The position numbers were made by a program, and so were the translations under genes. 64,000 nt of DNA from Vallitalea pronyensis. Its GTDB lineage: Bacteria > Bacillota > Clostridia > Lachnospirales > Vallitaleaceae. The DNA is taken from positions 5,909,001 through 5,973,000 of the forward strand of contig NZ_CP058649.1 in NCBI RefSeq assembly GCF_018141445.1, given 5' to 3'. The first letter of the stretch is position 1, and each line of letters starts with the position of its first letter. Below the pieces are notes generated by a model that searched no databases, was not told the origin of the DNA, and saw only the letters and a list, made by a program, of their open reading frames with translations. Positions 1 through 8,756 of the stretch are shown piece after piece.

Positions 1-346
1 ATTCATATAAATAATCATAACCAAAAGTATACTGATTCAACTCTTCTACAAAATTATTAATAGACCATCTTTCCTCTGAAGATAAGGGATATGAGAATCC
101 TATCATTTGGATCAGACGGTTATTATTGATTGTTTTCATTCTAAGGCGAGTCATCTCATCCAAAATATCATCGGTGCTTTTTTTAAAATGGGATAATAAG
201 ATATGATTTGTTTTATTGACTTTTTCTACAATTCTATCATTTGCATGGTAGCCCATAACGGCACTAAATATAATTGGTAACATAATGAGAATGCTCATTG
301 ATAGAATCATTCTGACATAAATAGATTTTATCCTTACTCTTTTCAT
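1..346 (-). CDS. Partial membrane-anchored sensor or AraC-type regulator (N-terminal part)
   Basis: The frame is open from an ATG at 346 down to the left window edge, so only about 115 N-terminal residues are present. They begin MKRVRIKSIYVRMILSMSIL, one transmembrane helix around residues 10-30, followed by a polar, probably extracytoplasmic helical stretch. A GAGG ribosome site lies 7 bases before the ATG. This organisation is typical of large clostridial and paenibacillar AraC regulators or YesM-type sensor kinases of sugar loci. The DNA-binding or kinase end lies outside the window, so the two cannot be told apart. Confidence 0.6.
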   Translation of the reverse strand, partial: MKRVRIKSIYVRMILSMSILIMLPIIFSAVMGYHANDRIVEKVNKTNHILLSHFKKSTDDILDEMTRLRMKTINNNRLIQMIGFSYPLSSEERWSINNFVEELNQYTFGYDYLYE

Positions 347-565
347 GTTTTTGACCTCATTAATCCGTATAGTTTAGAATTAGAAATGATAGTGGTATTT
401 CTTTCGCATAAACTACGCTTCATATTGTATGAAAGAAGCATCTATTTTCTTAGAACTCTGTCATCATTATATCACATATCATCACGTTAACTGAGCAAAA
501 CTGTCACTTTATCTTTATTTTATTAGAGCGCAATGCCTTTTCAATAGGTGTAATATGCTTATACC

Positions 566-595
566 TAAAAAAGTTGCCCTATTCAGGACAACTTT
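566..595 (-). terminator. Rho-independent terminator overlapping the end of the YdjM-like gene
   Basis: An 11-bp imperfect stem (570-580 with 585-595, loop of 4) is followed on the minus strand by a run of T. The stem spans the last codons and the TAG stop of the gene at 579-1094, so the coding end and the terminator share sequence. Confidence 0.65.
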
Positions 596-1094
596 CTGGG
601 TTCATATTCATATGCCTTCTCTTTTTTAATGTAAGTAGATACATGATTATCCCACCTCCCAGAATGCCATATTCAAGAAACTGAGCTAACCAATAATACT
701 TCCAAACGCCAAGCCCAAGACTTATACTGCTTCCTGGAAATAGGGGCATCTTTGTATCATTTGGGAAAAAGGCAAGTTTGGGTGCTGCAATGATATCCAT
801 TAAGGTATGACTTAGAATTAATCCAGCAATAATGGCTGTTGTTCGCTTATTTTTAGATATGAGCCATGTAAGTAATGCACCAACACCAGCTAAGATGAAG
901 CCTGATACAACACTATGTGAAAAGTCCGCATAACCTGCCATTGTATCTGTTGGCGACTTCTCTATACCAGCTACCCATAAACCCATAAAAACCAAGTCGA
1001 CTGCTTCAGCAGCTAAAACCAAATAACCGACTGGTACATCTTTTGCAATCTTTTTTGCGGCAAATCCAACGCCGATATGTGCTACGCCTGGCAT
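579..1094 (-). CDS. Small multi-pass membrane protein, YdjM/DUF457-like
   Basis: This 171-residue protein has about four hydrophobic segments. It carries scattered His/Asp motifs of the YdjM-type membrane-bound putative metal-dependent hydrolases: PGVAHIG at the N-terminus, EAVD, DFSHS near residue 57 and LSHTLMD near residue 94. The start is an ATG behind AAAGGAG. It sits 27 bp downstream of a TetR gene on the same strand and is probably cotranscribed with it. Family placement rests on motif spacing only; substrate and reaction are unknown. Confidence 0.55.
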   Translation of the reverse strand: MPGVAHIGVGFAAKKIAKDVPVGYLVLAAEAVDLVFMGLWVAGIEKSPTDTMAGYADFSHSVVSGFILAGVGALLTWLISKNKRTTAIIAGLILSHTLMDIIAAPKLAFFPNDTKMPLFPGSSISLGLGVWKYYWLAQFLEYGILGGGIIMYLLTLKKRRHMNMNPESCPE

Positions 1095-1121
1095 AAAAAA
1101 CTCCTTTCAAAGAATTAATTT

Positions 1122-1721
1122 TTAGTTCAAAAGTAAATCAATGGTATTGTCTAAATGTTCATAAACTTGTTCTTTGGTTAATGTATCATTACCACTGATA
1201 TATAGTGTCAACAGACCATATATAGCATAAATAATAGTCCATGAAATTTTCATAATGTCGTCTTCCGTATAGGTTTTCTGCTCTATAAGATAAGAAAAAG
1301 TCTGTGCAAATTGCATCTTCACCTGGGGATTTTTTAATATGTCGGATTCATCTTTTTTATGTTCTTTGTTCAGTGGATGGCAATAAAAAAAGTAATAGAC
1401 ATTGGGTTTATTGATGAAATAATCCATAAATTTTCTAAACAGCAGTTTCAGATCATTATCATTCTGAATAACTAACCTGGAATCTAAAAAGTAATGGTTA
1501 ATATCTTCTATCATTAAAGTACGCGTTAACCATAGCAATTCATCAAGATTTTCAAAATGATTATAAATCGTACCAAGGGAATAACCTGACTGTTCTGCTA
1601 CTTTCCTAACGGACACCTCAAACACACCCTGTCCTTCAATGATTTCTTTTGCTGTTGTTGCAAAAACCCTTTTTATTCGCTCTGATTTAAGCTGCTTTTT
1701 TTCTTCTTTGCTTAATGTCAT
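1122..1721 (-). CDS. TetR/AcrR family transcriptional regulator
   Basis: This 199-residue protein has an N-terminal TetR helix-turn-helix (roughly residues 18-64; VRKVAEQSGYSLGTIYNHF) and a divergent C-terminal ligand domain. The ATG is preceded by GAGGTAAGG. A perfect 15-bp palindrome (TATAACACTGTTATA, 1771-1785) lies about 50 bp upstream and is a plausible autoregulatory operator. The downstream membrane protein gene (579-1094) is the likely cotranscribed target. Confidence 0.88.
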   Translation of the reverse strand: MTLSKEEKKQLKSERIKRVFATTAKEIIEGQGVFEVSVRKVAEQSGYSLGTIYNHFENLDELLWLTRTLMIEDINHYFLDSRLVIQNDNDLKLLFRKFMDYFINKPNVYYFFYCHPLNKEHKKDESDILKNPQVKMQFAQTFSYLIEQKTYTEDDIMKISWTIIYAIYGLLTLYISGNDTLTKEQVYEHLDNTIDLLLN

Positions 1722-1770
1722 GGCCTTACCTCATTACAATGGTTTATTTTTATTACATTGTTTTATATTT

Positions 1771-1785
1771 TATAACACTGTTATA
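1771..1785. promoter_or_regulatory. Putative TetR operator palindrome
   Basis: TATAACACTGTTATA is a perfect 7-1-7 palindrome about 50 bp upstream of the TetR start at 1721. Its size and position suit a TetR dimer acting on its own promoter. Assignment to this regulator is inferred from position. Confidence 0.45.
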
Positions 1786-1858
1786 TTTTAATTTATATTT
1801 GGTAATTTGTCAACATGAAAGTTCATCCATATAAACCCCAAACACTTCATCAATCTTA

Positions 1859-2989
1859 TTAAATAATTTTATTAAGCATAGGCATCTTCTTAAGGATAAA
1901 TGCTACTAAAAAGCAGGTAGGGAGACATATTAAACTTGTTAATACAAATTTTAATAATGGCTCTATGTATATCCCCCTCAAACTAAAAGTAATGAATACG
2001 ATTATGGGTGCATGAAAAACATACACTGCGAAAGCGTTATCTGATAAAACGCTTAGTAACCTATTTTGGAGATTGAATTTCTCTTTAAACAATGCAATCA
2101 ACCCAATTGACATGCTAACCCCTGTAAATGATTCCCAAATAGCATAAGCAAGACTTTGCCAATGAAGCCCTCCCTTGAAAACATCAAGTTCTCCACGCAA
2201 AGCACCTCCAAGAACAAGAACCCCAATCCAAAAGACAACGCCAATGGTCATAGCTGCTTTTAGCCATTTGATTCCCTTTAAGTACTGAATTTTCTCAAAC
2301 CAATTGTATCGATACGCCTTTATACCTATAAGAAAAAGGACAATATATTGTGCAAAATAACATAATTGCATATTAAGTATACTTGTATCAATGGGCTGAA
2401 TAAGTCTGATTAGAAAAGCACCTATTGATATAATAACTATTAGACTCACAATTTGTTTTGTATGAGGTATTTTTTTCTCTGCTTTTATACCGCTATTTCT
2501 TCTCAAATTATCCATTATAATCCTAGTAAAGGCATATATCATCGAAAATATTAAGAGTGCCAAAGCAAACCAAAGTGGTCCCGAGCCACCAACAAAATCC
2601 AACGTCAGCACATAATTAACATAATCATTCATCTTGAATTTTTCTGTAATAATACTAATGGTTAAAGGATGAATAATTAGCATGTACAGTAATGTTGGTA
2701 GACCCAACCTAAATAACCTTCCTTTAATAAAATTCACAAACCCTTTTTTATTATAGGCATATGGTACAAAGTAACCAGCTAGAAGAAATAAAAAACCCAT
2801 AAAATAACTTTGCGTAAAACTTCCAAAAAAAAGGAAAATCAATTGTGATACGTTGTTCAAATCTCTTGCCTCATAATAGTACCATCCTCCAATACCACTA
2901 TAGGTTACTGCAAGATGTACCATAACAACTAACATAATCATAGCCAATCTTAAATTATCCACATAAAGATATCTATTTCTTTTTGTCAT
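1859..2989 (-). CDS. Acyltransferase-3 family integral membrane protein
   Basis: A 376-residue protein with about ten hydrophobic helices. It opens with RNRYLYVDNLRLAMIMLVV and has MVHLAVTYS shortly after, the conserved N-terminal Asp-Arg and His pattern of acyltransferase family 3 (OafA/OpgC type). It ends near residue 325 with an AVYVFHAPIIV segment typical of the family. These enzymes move acyl groups onto sugars or lipids at the membrane. RBS CAGGAGGG precedes the ATG. It is monocistronic by spacing. The acceptor is unknown. Confidence 0.85.
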   Translation of the reverse strand: MTKRNRYLYVDNLRLAMIMLVVMVHLAVTYSGIGGWYYYEARDLNNVSQLIFLFFGSFTQSYFMGFLFLLAGYFVPYAYNKKGFVNFIKGRLFRLGLPTLLYMLIIHPLTISIITEKFKMNDYVNYVLTLDFVGGSGPLWFALALLIFSMIYAFTRIIMDNLRRNSGIKAEKKIPHTKQIVSLIVIISIGAFLIRLIQPIDTSILNMQLCYFAQYIVLFLIGIKAYRYNWFEKIQYLKGIKWLKAAMTIGVVFWIGVLVLGGALRGELDVFKGGLHWQSLAYAIWESFTGVSMSIGLIALFKEKFNLQNRLLSVLSDNAFAVYVFHAPIIVFITFSLRGIYIEPLLKFVLTSLICLPTCFLVAFILKKMPMLNKII

Positions 2990-3150
2990 ATTTGTTTCCC
3001 TCCTGTATTCATTTTATTAAGTGTGATTAATCATACAACAGAGATTATAATAAAAGTTATGGAAAAAACACAATAGTAATACGCTCCTATTCTTATAAAA
3101 TGCTCATTTTATCACATATAGGAAACCCGTACTATAGCCTATAAACATCG

Positions 3151-3222
3151 CAGAGGACGGCTATGTAAGATTTAATATGTTTGCTTTCTACAACTTCATT
3201 AATCTTACATAACCGTCCTCTG
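3151..3222. repeat. 22-bp inverted repeat (long hairpin)
   Basis: The left arm at 3151-3172 and right arm at 3201-3222 are complementary over 22 bp with one G-T type mismatch, separated by 28 bases. No run of T follows on either strand. It lies between the end of the LuxR-type gene and the start of the acyltransferase gene, both on the minus strand. The rest of this 264-bp gap shows no gene. It may act as a weak terminator or RNA-stability element. Confidence 0.6.
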
Positions 3223-3253
3223 TAATGGGTGAATCACTGTTATTTCTTTATTT

Positions 3254-4216
3254 TTATAACGATTTATTTTGAGATAATAAACGCATAAGCTCATATCTAT
3301 TTTTTATACCCATTTTTCTATAGATACTATAGATATGATTCTTAACTGTATTTGGTGAAATAAACAATATTTCTCCGATCTTCTGGTTAGTTAAGCCTTC
3401 ATTAATCAGACTAATTATTTCTGATTCTCTTTCTGTAATAGGGTATTGACTTAAAATATGTGTGATGGCCTGTTCCTGCTCATTATTATGATCATTGTCT
3501 CGTCCATAATCATCCCCTACTAGTTCTTTTTTAATGAATAATTGTCTAAGTGCACTCATACCAACAAGATTAATAAGAAAAAAAGCAATCGGTGATAGAG
3601 GTATGGCATATCTAAAGTTAACAAAAAAATCCATTATATTCATAAAAATAGATACCGGTATAATAATGGCTGCTACGCTATACATCCTGTTTATTTGAGT
3701 TTTAAATCGTATATCAATTTTGTCCTTATTGCTAAACAAGACAATAGCATTGTAGGATACCCCTAAGGCTATAAATATATTGGATATAAAAAAACCAATG
3801 TGAATGGCAATATCGCCTTCAATTATATTTTGTGTATATAACGTATATACCAATAGAACACTAATTAATAGGATGGTAACAGAAAATGTAAAATAGGTAA
3901 TTTTTTTATATTTTACAAAGGTTAAGTGAATAAGTTCATATGTAAATTTTGTTAAGTAATAAACAAAGCCTAAGCCTATAACTAATAAGCCAATCATGAT
4001 AATCGTTATTAATAACTCTGGATATATGGTTAAATTAATAGCAAAGTAATAATTAAAATTATCAACCACAGCAAAAGCTAATAAAAAAGAATCTACATAG
4101 AGCAAATACTTTAAAATAGGTTTCTTATCCTTTAAATGCAAAAAAATGCCTAATGAAATGACCCCTATGCCAGGGACAAAAGACATGATATATAGCAATA
4201 ATATAACGTGTTTCAT
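3254..4216 (-). CDS. Membrane-bound LuxR-type transcriptional regulator
   Basis: I place the start at the ATG at 4216 (MKHVILLLYIM), which has GGAG 8 bases upstream; an in-frame GTG at 4300 has no comparable site. The 320-residue product has about seven transmembrane helices in its first 220 residues. A charged linker follows, then a C-terminal LuxR/GerE helix-turn-helix (ITERESEIISLINEGLTNQK, then ISPNTVKNHIYSIYRKMGI). This is a seven-helix sensor fused directly to a LuxR output. The ligand is unknown and no neighbouring gene is an obvious target. Confidence 0.82.
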   Translation of the reverse strand: MKHVILLLYIMSFVPGIGVISLGIFLHLKDKKPILKYLLYVDSFLLAFAVVDNFNYYFAINLTIYPELLITIIMIGLLVIGLGFVYYLTKFTYELIHLTFVKYKKITYFTFSVTILLISVLLVYTLYTQNIIEGDIAIHIGFFISNIFIALGVSYNAIVLFSNKDKIDIRFKTQINRMYSVAAIIIPVSIFMNIMDFFVNFRYAIPLSPIAFFLINLVGMSALRQLFIKKELVGDDYGRDNDHNNEQEQAITHILSQYPITERESEIISLINEGLTNQKIGEILFISPNTVKNHIYSIYRKMGIKNRYELMRLLSQNKSL

Positions 4217-4334
4217 ACCATCTACTCCGAATTCTACTGGATAATTTGTTCCACATTCTTTAAAGAAGTATATCATAATGCTTTCTTGTAAGCAATACAC
4301 AAGTTCCCAGACGGGACACCAAACACAACTATCA

Positions 4335-5162
4335 TTACCCCTTATCCTCTTGATTGACTGTTGGTTGATACATCTGCTTTAAATAGTCTCTTGGTGATAG
4401 CCCTGTTACATTTTTGAACACACGGCTAAAATAATAGGGATTGGGATAGCCCAAGATATCACTAACTTCTGAAATATTTAGGGTTTCAAACGTTAATAGA
4501 TCAATGGCACTTCTGATTTTCAGTTCTTGGTAGGCTTCCAAAATGGTTTTTCCCGTTTCACTTTTGAACTTTCTGCCTATGTAGCTATAATTCATGCCTA
4601 ATTGATTGGCAATAAGCTCTGTGGAAAACTGATTTCTAATTTCTCTCTTTAGGATAAGCATGACTTTATCTGAGATACTTTCTGATGATGATTCTTCCTG
4701 CATTCTTTGGCTACTTAATAGCCATTTGAAGAAAAGCTCATAAAGCATGCCATTCAATTGTTCCTTATAAAAAGCATCATGGTTTAAATAAATTTGCTCC
4801 ATGGTTTCCATATGTGAAAAAATGGCATGAGGGCAATCGAAAGCAACTATTTTAGGCATTTTTATCACTTGCCCTTCTAATGGCATAGCAATGGGTAAAA
4901 AGGAAACCCAATACCACTTTGCTGGAGGTTTTATGGTTCTTTTCCCCCACTGCTTACAACCGGCTTTAAAGAAAAATATATGATTCTTTGGCACTTCATA
5001 ATCCATACCATCCTCACATATTAAAAGCTTACCTTCAACTATAACCAACATGGTATTAATATTTAAATGCCTTACCCGATGTATCCATGGTTCTTCCACA
5101 TTAAATTTACCCACCGTTAATACTTGGGGTAAATGATGCCTCTCAATCATGATTTCATTCAT
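4335..5162 (-). CDS. AraC family transcriptional regulator
   Basis: A 275-residue protein with an N-terminal cupin-like ligand-binding half and two C-terminal helix-turn-helices (about residues 165-270; MNYSYIGRKFKSETGK and the family signature ILGYPNPYYFSRVFKNVTG). It is divergently transcribed from the FAD-dependent oxidoreductase gene. The shared intergenic region carries three direct repeats that could be its binding sites. It is a paralogue of the AraC protein at 32181-33017, sharing the YSYIG and LGYPNPYYFSRVFK stretches. Confidence 0.9.
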   Translation of the reverse strand: MNEIMIERHHLPQVLTVGKFNVEEPWIHRVRHLNINTMLVIVEGKLLICEDGMDYEVPKNHIFFFKAGCKQWGKRTIKPPAKWYWVSFLPIAMPLEGQVIKMPKIVAFDCPHAIFSHMETMEQIYLNHDAFYKEQLNGMLYELFFKWLLSSQRMQEESSSESISDKVMLILKREIRNQFSTELIANQLGMNYSYIGRKFKSETGKTILEAYQELKIRSAIDLLTFETLNISEVSDILGYPNPYYFSRVFKNVTGLSPRDYLKQMYQPTVNQEDKG

Positions 5163-5224
5163 ACGATCAACCTTTCACATAATCCTTGTTTGTGAACTCT
5201 CTATACCGATTTCCATAAAGTCGT

Positions 5225-5299
5225 TATAAGATATGTTTTATTCATTATAAGATATTTCAATTGTATTATAGGGGTTTTATAATTGTTAGTATAAGATAT
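5225..5299. promoter_or_regulatory. Three direct repeats, putative AraC binding sites
   Basis: TATAAGATAT occurs at 5225-5234, 5246-5255 and 5290-5299. The starts are 21 bp and then 44 bp apart, about two and four helical turns, so all lie on one face of the helix. They sit between the divergent AraC and FAD-oxidoreductase genes. Same-orientation, helically phased half-sites are what AraC-type activators bind. Confidence 0.5.
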
Positions 5300-5345
5300 G
5301 TTAATCATAGCATATAAAAAAATAAAAGAAAAGGAGTGTGCTGCT

Positions 5346-7586
5346 ATGCGCATTAAGTTAAAGACCATTACAAGTGATTTAACCATTGCAGGGGCTGGAA
5401 TGCCAGGTATTTGTGCTGCTATTCAAGCTGCAAGAAGTGGGCTAAAAGTTGCCCTCATTAATAACAGAGGGTTTCTAGGAGGTAATGCAAGTCCAGAAAT
5501 ACGTATTGATATTTGTGGTGCAGACGGTGCTTGTGAATTCAATTTTTATGCGAGAGAAACAGGTATTATTGAAGAAATCCGACTTGAAAACCTGTATAGG
5601 AACCCGCAAGGTAACCCTTACCTATGGCATACAGTGCTTCTTGATTTTGTTCTAAAAGAAGAAAATATTTCATTGTTCCTAAATACCAATATTGATGAAG
5701 TACATACAACATCTGATCACCTCATCACAAGTATTGAGGGTTCCCAAAGTGGTTCTGAAAAGAGGTTCAAATTCGAGAGCCCACTTTTCATGGATAACAC
5801 CGGTGACGGTACAGTTGGTTATCTTGCAGGTGCTGAGTTTAGAATGGGCCGAGAAGGTAAGGATGAATTTAACGAGCGTATAGCTCCTGATGAACCTGAC
5901 GACAAAACACTTCTGAGTACGTTATCCTTCTACTCCGTAGATACAACAAGGCCAGCTCCTTTTACCCGACCAAATTTTGCCCAGGATGTTCCCATTGAAG
6001 ATGCATTAAACTACCGTCAAATTCCAGATAGAAACCCTCATTCTACACGTTTTGAACACTATCGTATGCAATGGTTCTATGAGACTGGGCATGAGCATCA
6101 TCCAGTTAATGGCGCTGAAGCCATCATGCATCAACATCGTCAACTTGTATGGGGCATTTGGGATCATATTAAAAATAGTGGTCAATATGATGCATCCCGT
6201 CATGACATAACCTATATGAGTCCCATTCCAGGTAAACGTGAATCCAGAAGATTCGTTGGTGATTATATATTGAATGAAAATGATATTGTTCAGCAACATG
6301 CATTTGATGATACCATTGGCTATGGGGGATGGTCCATTGATTTGCATGCCATGGAAGGCTTCTTTTCAACGGATATAATGACCAACCATTACGTATTAGA
6401 AGGTGTCTATGCCATCCCTTACCGTTCATGTTTTTCTGTTAACGTGCCGAATTTACTTCTTGCTGGTCGCTGCATGTCCACCACCCATGTTGCTTTTGGT
6501 TCTACCAGAGTTATGGCTACCCTAGGCGTTCTAGGCCAGTCTTTAGGTATTGCCGCAAGCCTTATGCATACATATCATATGACACCAAGGGCACTTTCTG
6601 AAGAACGCCTCCATGAACTCAAACAAGAACTCTTACACAACGACCTATGTTTCTTTGATAATAAAAATCAAGACACATCTGACTTAGCAAAACAAGCAAC
6701 TATTCAGGTTTCATCTACTCAAGCAACAGAAAACATGGCCATGACACATAGTAAGTCTCTAGATGAACCTATTGGCCTTATCCTTCCAGTAGCTTCTCAC
6801 CTTGAATGCCTTAATCTGTATGTAAAGGCTCATGAGGATACGGCATTAGTTTATGAGATATGGACACCTAATAAAAAAGAAAACTATTCCCCTAAAGCAT
6901 GTATAAAACAAAGTAGCATGCACCTAACCGCTGATGATACCTTTAGATGGATTTCCCTTCCTGCTGATTGCGCCACCTCAGCTGGTAAAGTCATGATTAA
7001 ACTCATACCAAATCCCAAACTAAGCCTTGGTTTTAATCACGAGAAAATGAATGGTATCATCACGCTAATCCAAAAACCACTACCTGAACACACCACATTC
7101 ACCAGCATCGAAACACACCACATAAGGCGTTCATTATGGGTAAAATCTCAAGATACACTTTGCTTTCAATACGATGATCCTACCAATATCTACGGTCCAA
7201 AATCACTCATTAACGGTTACAGTCGAAACTACCGCCTTCCTAATCTATGGTTATCACGTCCTAGTAAGGAGGCATGGATAAACATGACATTTGATGAACC
7301 AAAAGTCATACGCCAGATGACCTTAACTTTTGATTCAGACCTTAACTTCTTCTATGACAACCTAGAAATCCATTATGATTTTAATGCAATCCCAGAACTT
7401 GTTAAGGATTACCAAGTTATCGCATCTTATGAAGGCTCTGATCAAGTCATTGCAACTGTAGAAGGAAATTATCAACGGGTCAATCATCTAACATTTGATG
7501 GTGTGACAGCAGATACCATTAATATTAAAATGACTGCCACTAATGGCTCCACAAGATTTGGTGTGTATGAAGTAAACGTGTATTAA
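5346..7586 (+). CDS. FAD-dependent oxidoreductase (FAD_oxidored family) with C-terminal beta domain
   Basis: The start is the ATG at 5346, with AAGGAG upstream. The product is 746 residues. Near residue 16 it has the dinucleotide-binding GAGMPG, followed by FLGGNASPEIRIDICGAD, the hallmark of the FAD_oxidored family often found in polysaccharide loci. Near residue 370 the PYRSCFSVNVPNLLLAGRCM stretch is the second FAD-contact region. The last 250 or so residues look like a discoidin-like beta sandwich. No signal peptide is visible. The AraC gene at 4335-5162 is divergent and the probable regulator. The substrate is unknown, perhaps a carbohydrate or its sulfated form. Confidence 0.82.
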   Translation: MRIKLKTITSDLTIAGAGMPGICAAIQAARSGLKVALINNRGFLGGNASPEIRIDICGADGACEFNFYARETGIIEEIRLENLYRNPQGNPYLWHTVLLDFVLKEENISLFLNTNIDEVHTTSDHLITSIEGSQSGSEKRFKFESPLFMDNTGDGTVGYLAGAEFRMGREGKDEFNERIAPDEPDDKTLLSTLSFYSVDTTRPAPFTRPNFAQDVPIEDALNYRQIPDRNPHSTRFEHYRMQWFYETGHEHHPVNGAEAIMHQHRQLVWGIWDHIKNSGQYDASRHDITYMSPIPGKRESRRFVGDYILNENDIVQQHAFDDTIGYGGWSIDLHAMEGFFSTDIMTNHYVLEGVYAIPYRSCFSVNVPNLLLAGRCMSTTHVAFGSTRVMATLGVLGQSLGIAASLMHTYHMTPRALSEERLHELKQELLHNDLCFFDNKNQDTSDLAKQATIQVSSTQATENMAMTHSKSLDEPIGLILPVASHLECLNLYVKAHEDTALVYEIWTPNKKENYSPKACIKQSSMHLTADDTFRWISLPADCATSAGKVMIKLIPNPKLSLGFNHEKMNGIITLIQKPLPEHTTFTSIETHHIRRSLWVKSQDTLCFQYDDPTNIYGPKSLINGYSRNYRLPNLWLSRPSKEAWINMTFDEPKVIRQMTLTFDSDLNFFYDNLEIHYDFNAIPELVKDYQVIASYEGSDQVIATVEGNYQRVNHLTFDGVTADTINIKMTATNGSTRFGVYEVNVY

Positions 7587-7646
7587 CCTGTTCAGTAACG
7601 AAGACCATCATGTGCTATGTGTCTACCAACTATTGATAAATACTTA

Positions 7647-7682
7647 TTGACAAGGTATACTGCATAGCCTATAATAGTATAC
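7647..7682 (+). promoter_or_regulatory. Consensus sigma-A promoter with overlapping inverted repeat
   Basis: TTGACA (7647-7652), a 17-bp spacer and TATAAT (7670-7675) form a perfect promoter. GTATACT (7655-7661) and AGTATAC (7676-7682) form an inverted repeat flanking the -10 box, a likely operator for the TetR protein. Transcription should begin around 7681-7683, at or next to the ATG of the gene. Confidence 0.75.
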
Positions 7683-8270
7683 ATGGTATATAGCGAAAAT
7701 GTAACAATTAAAAAAAGAATATTGAAGACAGCCAAGGCATTTATTTTTGAGTATGGCATCAGAGGTTGGAATATGGATGAATTCGCAAAGGAGGTTGGCA
7801 TTACAAAGCGAACACTATACAAATACATGAACTCCAAAGAAAGCCTCATAGAAGCTGCTCTTGTTGACTACATCAAAGAAACCCAAAAAGAATTAGCTGA
7901 TCAGTTAAATCATACAGCTGATTTTAACTCTGGTATCCATATAATACTCCACATATTCCCAGAGTTAGTAACAAAAATGCAATCAAAGATAATAAAAGAT
8001 ATCTATAAACACTATCCTTCTATTGAAAAAACGATATTTCAAAAACGTGAAGAGTTTTCCTATGAAATCATCAAATTTATCCAGAAAGGAAAAACGTTGG
8101 GGATTGTAAGAACTGAAATCAAGGACATGGCCATCGTTGAAGCGGTACAAGCGTTCATCCTATACTACGCCAAAAACAATCCTGATACATTATCCATAAA
8201 ATTAAGAGAAAGCATTGATTTGTTATTAAACGGTATCATTCAAGGAGATAAAAATAATGTTAATGTATAA
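7683..8270 (+). CDS. TetR family regulator, possibly leaderless
   Basis: This 195-residue protein has an N-terminal helix-turn-helix (about residues 8-55; MDEFAKEVGITKRTLYKYM) and a C-terminal ligand domain. The HTH begins so early that the ATG at 7683 is the only sensible start. No Shine-Dalgarno site precedes it, and the promoter -10 box ends 7 bp upstream, so the mRNA may be leaderless. Its 3' end overlaps the next gene by 14 bp. It heads an operon with the YdhR-like and EFR1 genes and probably represses it. Confidence 0.88.
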   Translation: MVYSENVTIKKRILKTAKAFIFEYGIRGWNMDEFAKEVGITKRTLYKYMNSKESLIEAALVDYIKETQKELADQLNHTADFNSGIHIILHIFPELVTKMQSKIIKDIYKHYPSIEKTIFQKREEFSYEIIKFIQKGKTLGIVRTEIKDMAIVEAVQAFILYYAKNNPDTLSIKLRESIDLLLNGIIQGDKNNVNV

Positions 8271-8748
8271 CCCGATCTCTTCATTTATAAACTTCATGGT
8301 ATTGCAATTATCAAACCGCATAATGGATATAAACCAAAATATAGGGTCTACATTACGCATACACGGTAAGTACCCCCACTATGTATTCAAAGAAATCAGC
8401 ATATTAAAAAAAGACAAAACCCCTAAAGAAGGTCATGTTATCTTTGAAATCATCTTTCATTCAAGTAAAATGCCTGTAGATACCATTAAGAAAAGAACAA
8501 AGTATACCCTGCCTTTTTTTACAGGATTACCTGGTTTTTGTGCAAAAAAATTCCTCGTCAATGAGCAAGAAAAAACATTTAGTGGACGATATGAATGGGA
8601 AACAGCAGAATTAGCAACAAAATATGCAAGGTCTTATGCCGTCAGGTTTATGAGAAGACGATCAAAACCCTATGCCATACGCTACAAAATATACGATAAG
8701 GCAACTGGACAGATCATTGAGTCTAAAATAGCCAACAGTTGTCAGTAG
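8257..8748 (+). CDS. YdhR-like alpha/beta-barrel domain protein
   Basis: A 163-residue protein. Residues 60-155 resemble the putative monooxygenase YdhR type of dimeric alpha+beta barrel: a GLPGFCAKKFLVNEQEKTFSG strand pair, then an EWETAELATKYARSY helix. It lies between a TetR regulator (14-bp overlap) and an EFR1 ferredoxin gene 8 bp downstream, so all three are cotranscribed. The pairing suggests redox or detoxification work with the flavodoxin/ferredoxin as partner. The enzymatic role is not shown by the sequence. Confidence 0.55.
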   Translation: MLMYNPISSFINFMVLQLSNRIMDINQNIGSTLRIHGKYPHYVFKEISILKKDKTPKEGHVIFEIIFHSSKMPVDTIKKRTKYTLPFFTGLPGFCAKKFLVNEQEKTFSGRYEWETAELATKYARSYAVRFMRRRSKPYAIRYKIYDKATGQIIESKIANSCQ

Positions 8749-8756
8749 GAGTAACC

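Noticed and set aside
5225-5299. CRISPR-like short direct repeats
   Set aside because: Only three 10-bp copies with unequal AT-rich gaps and no cas genes; transcription factor sites explain them better.
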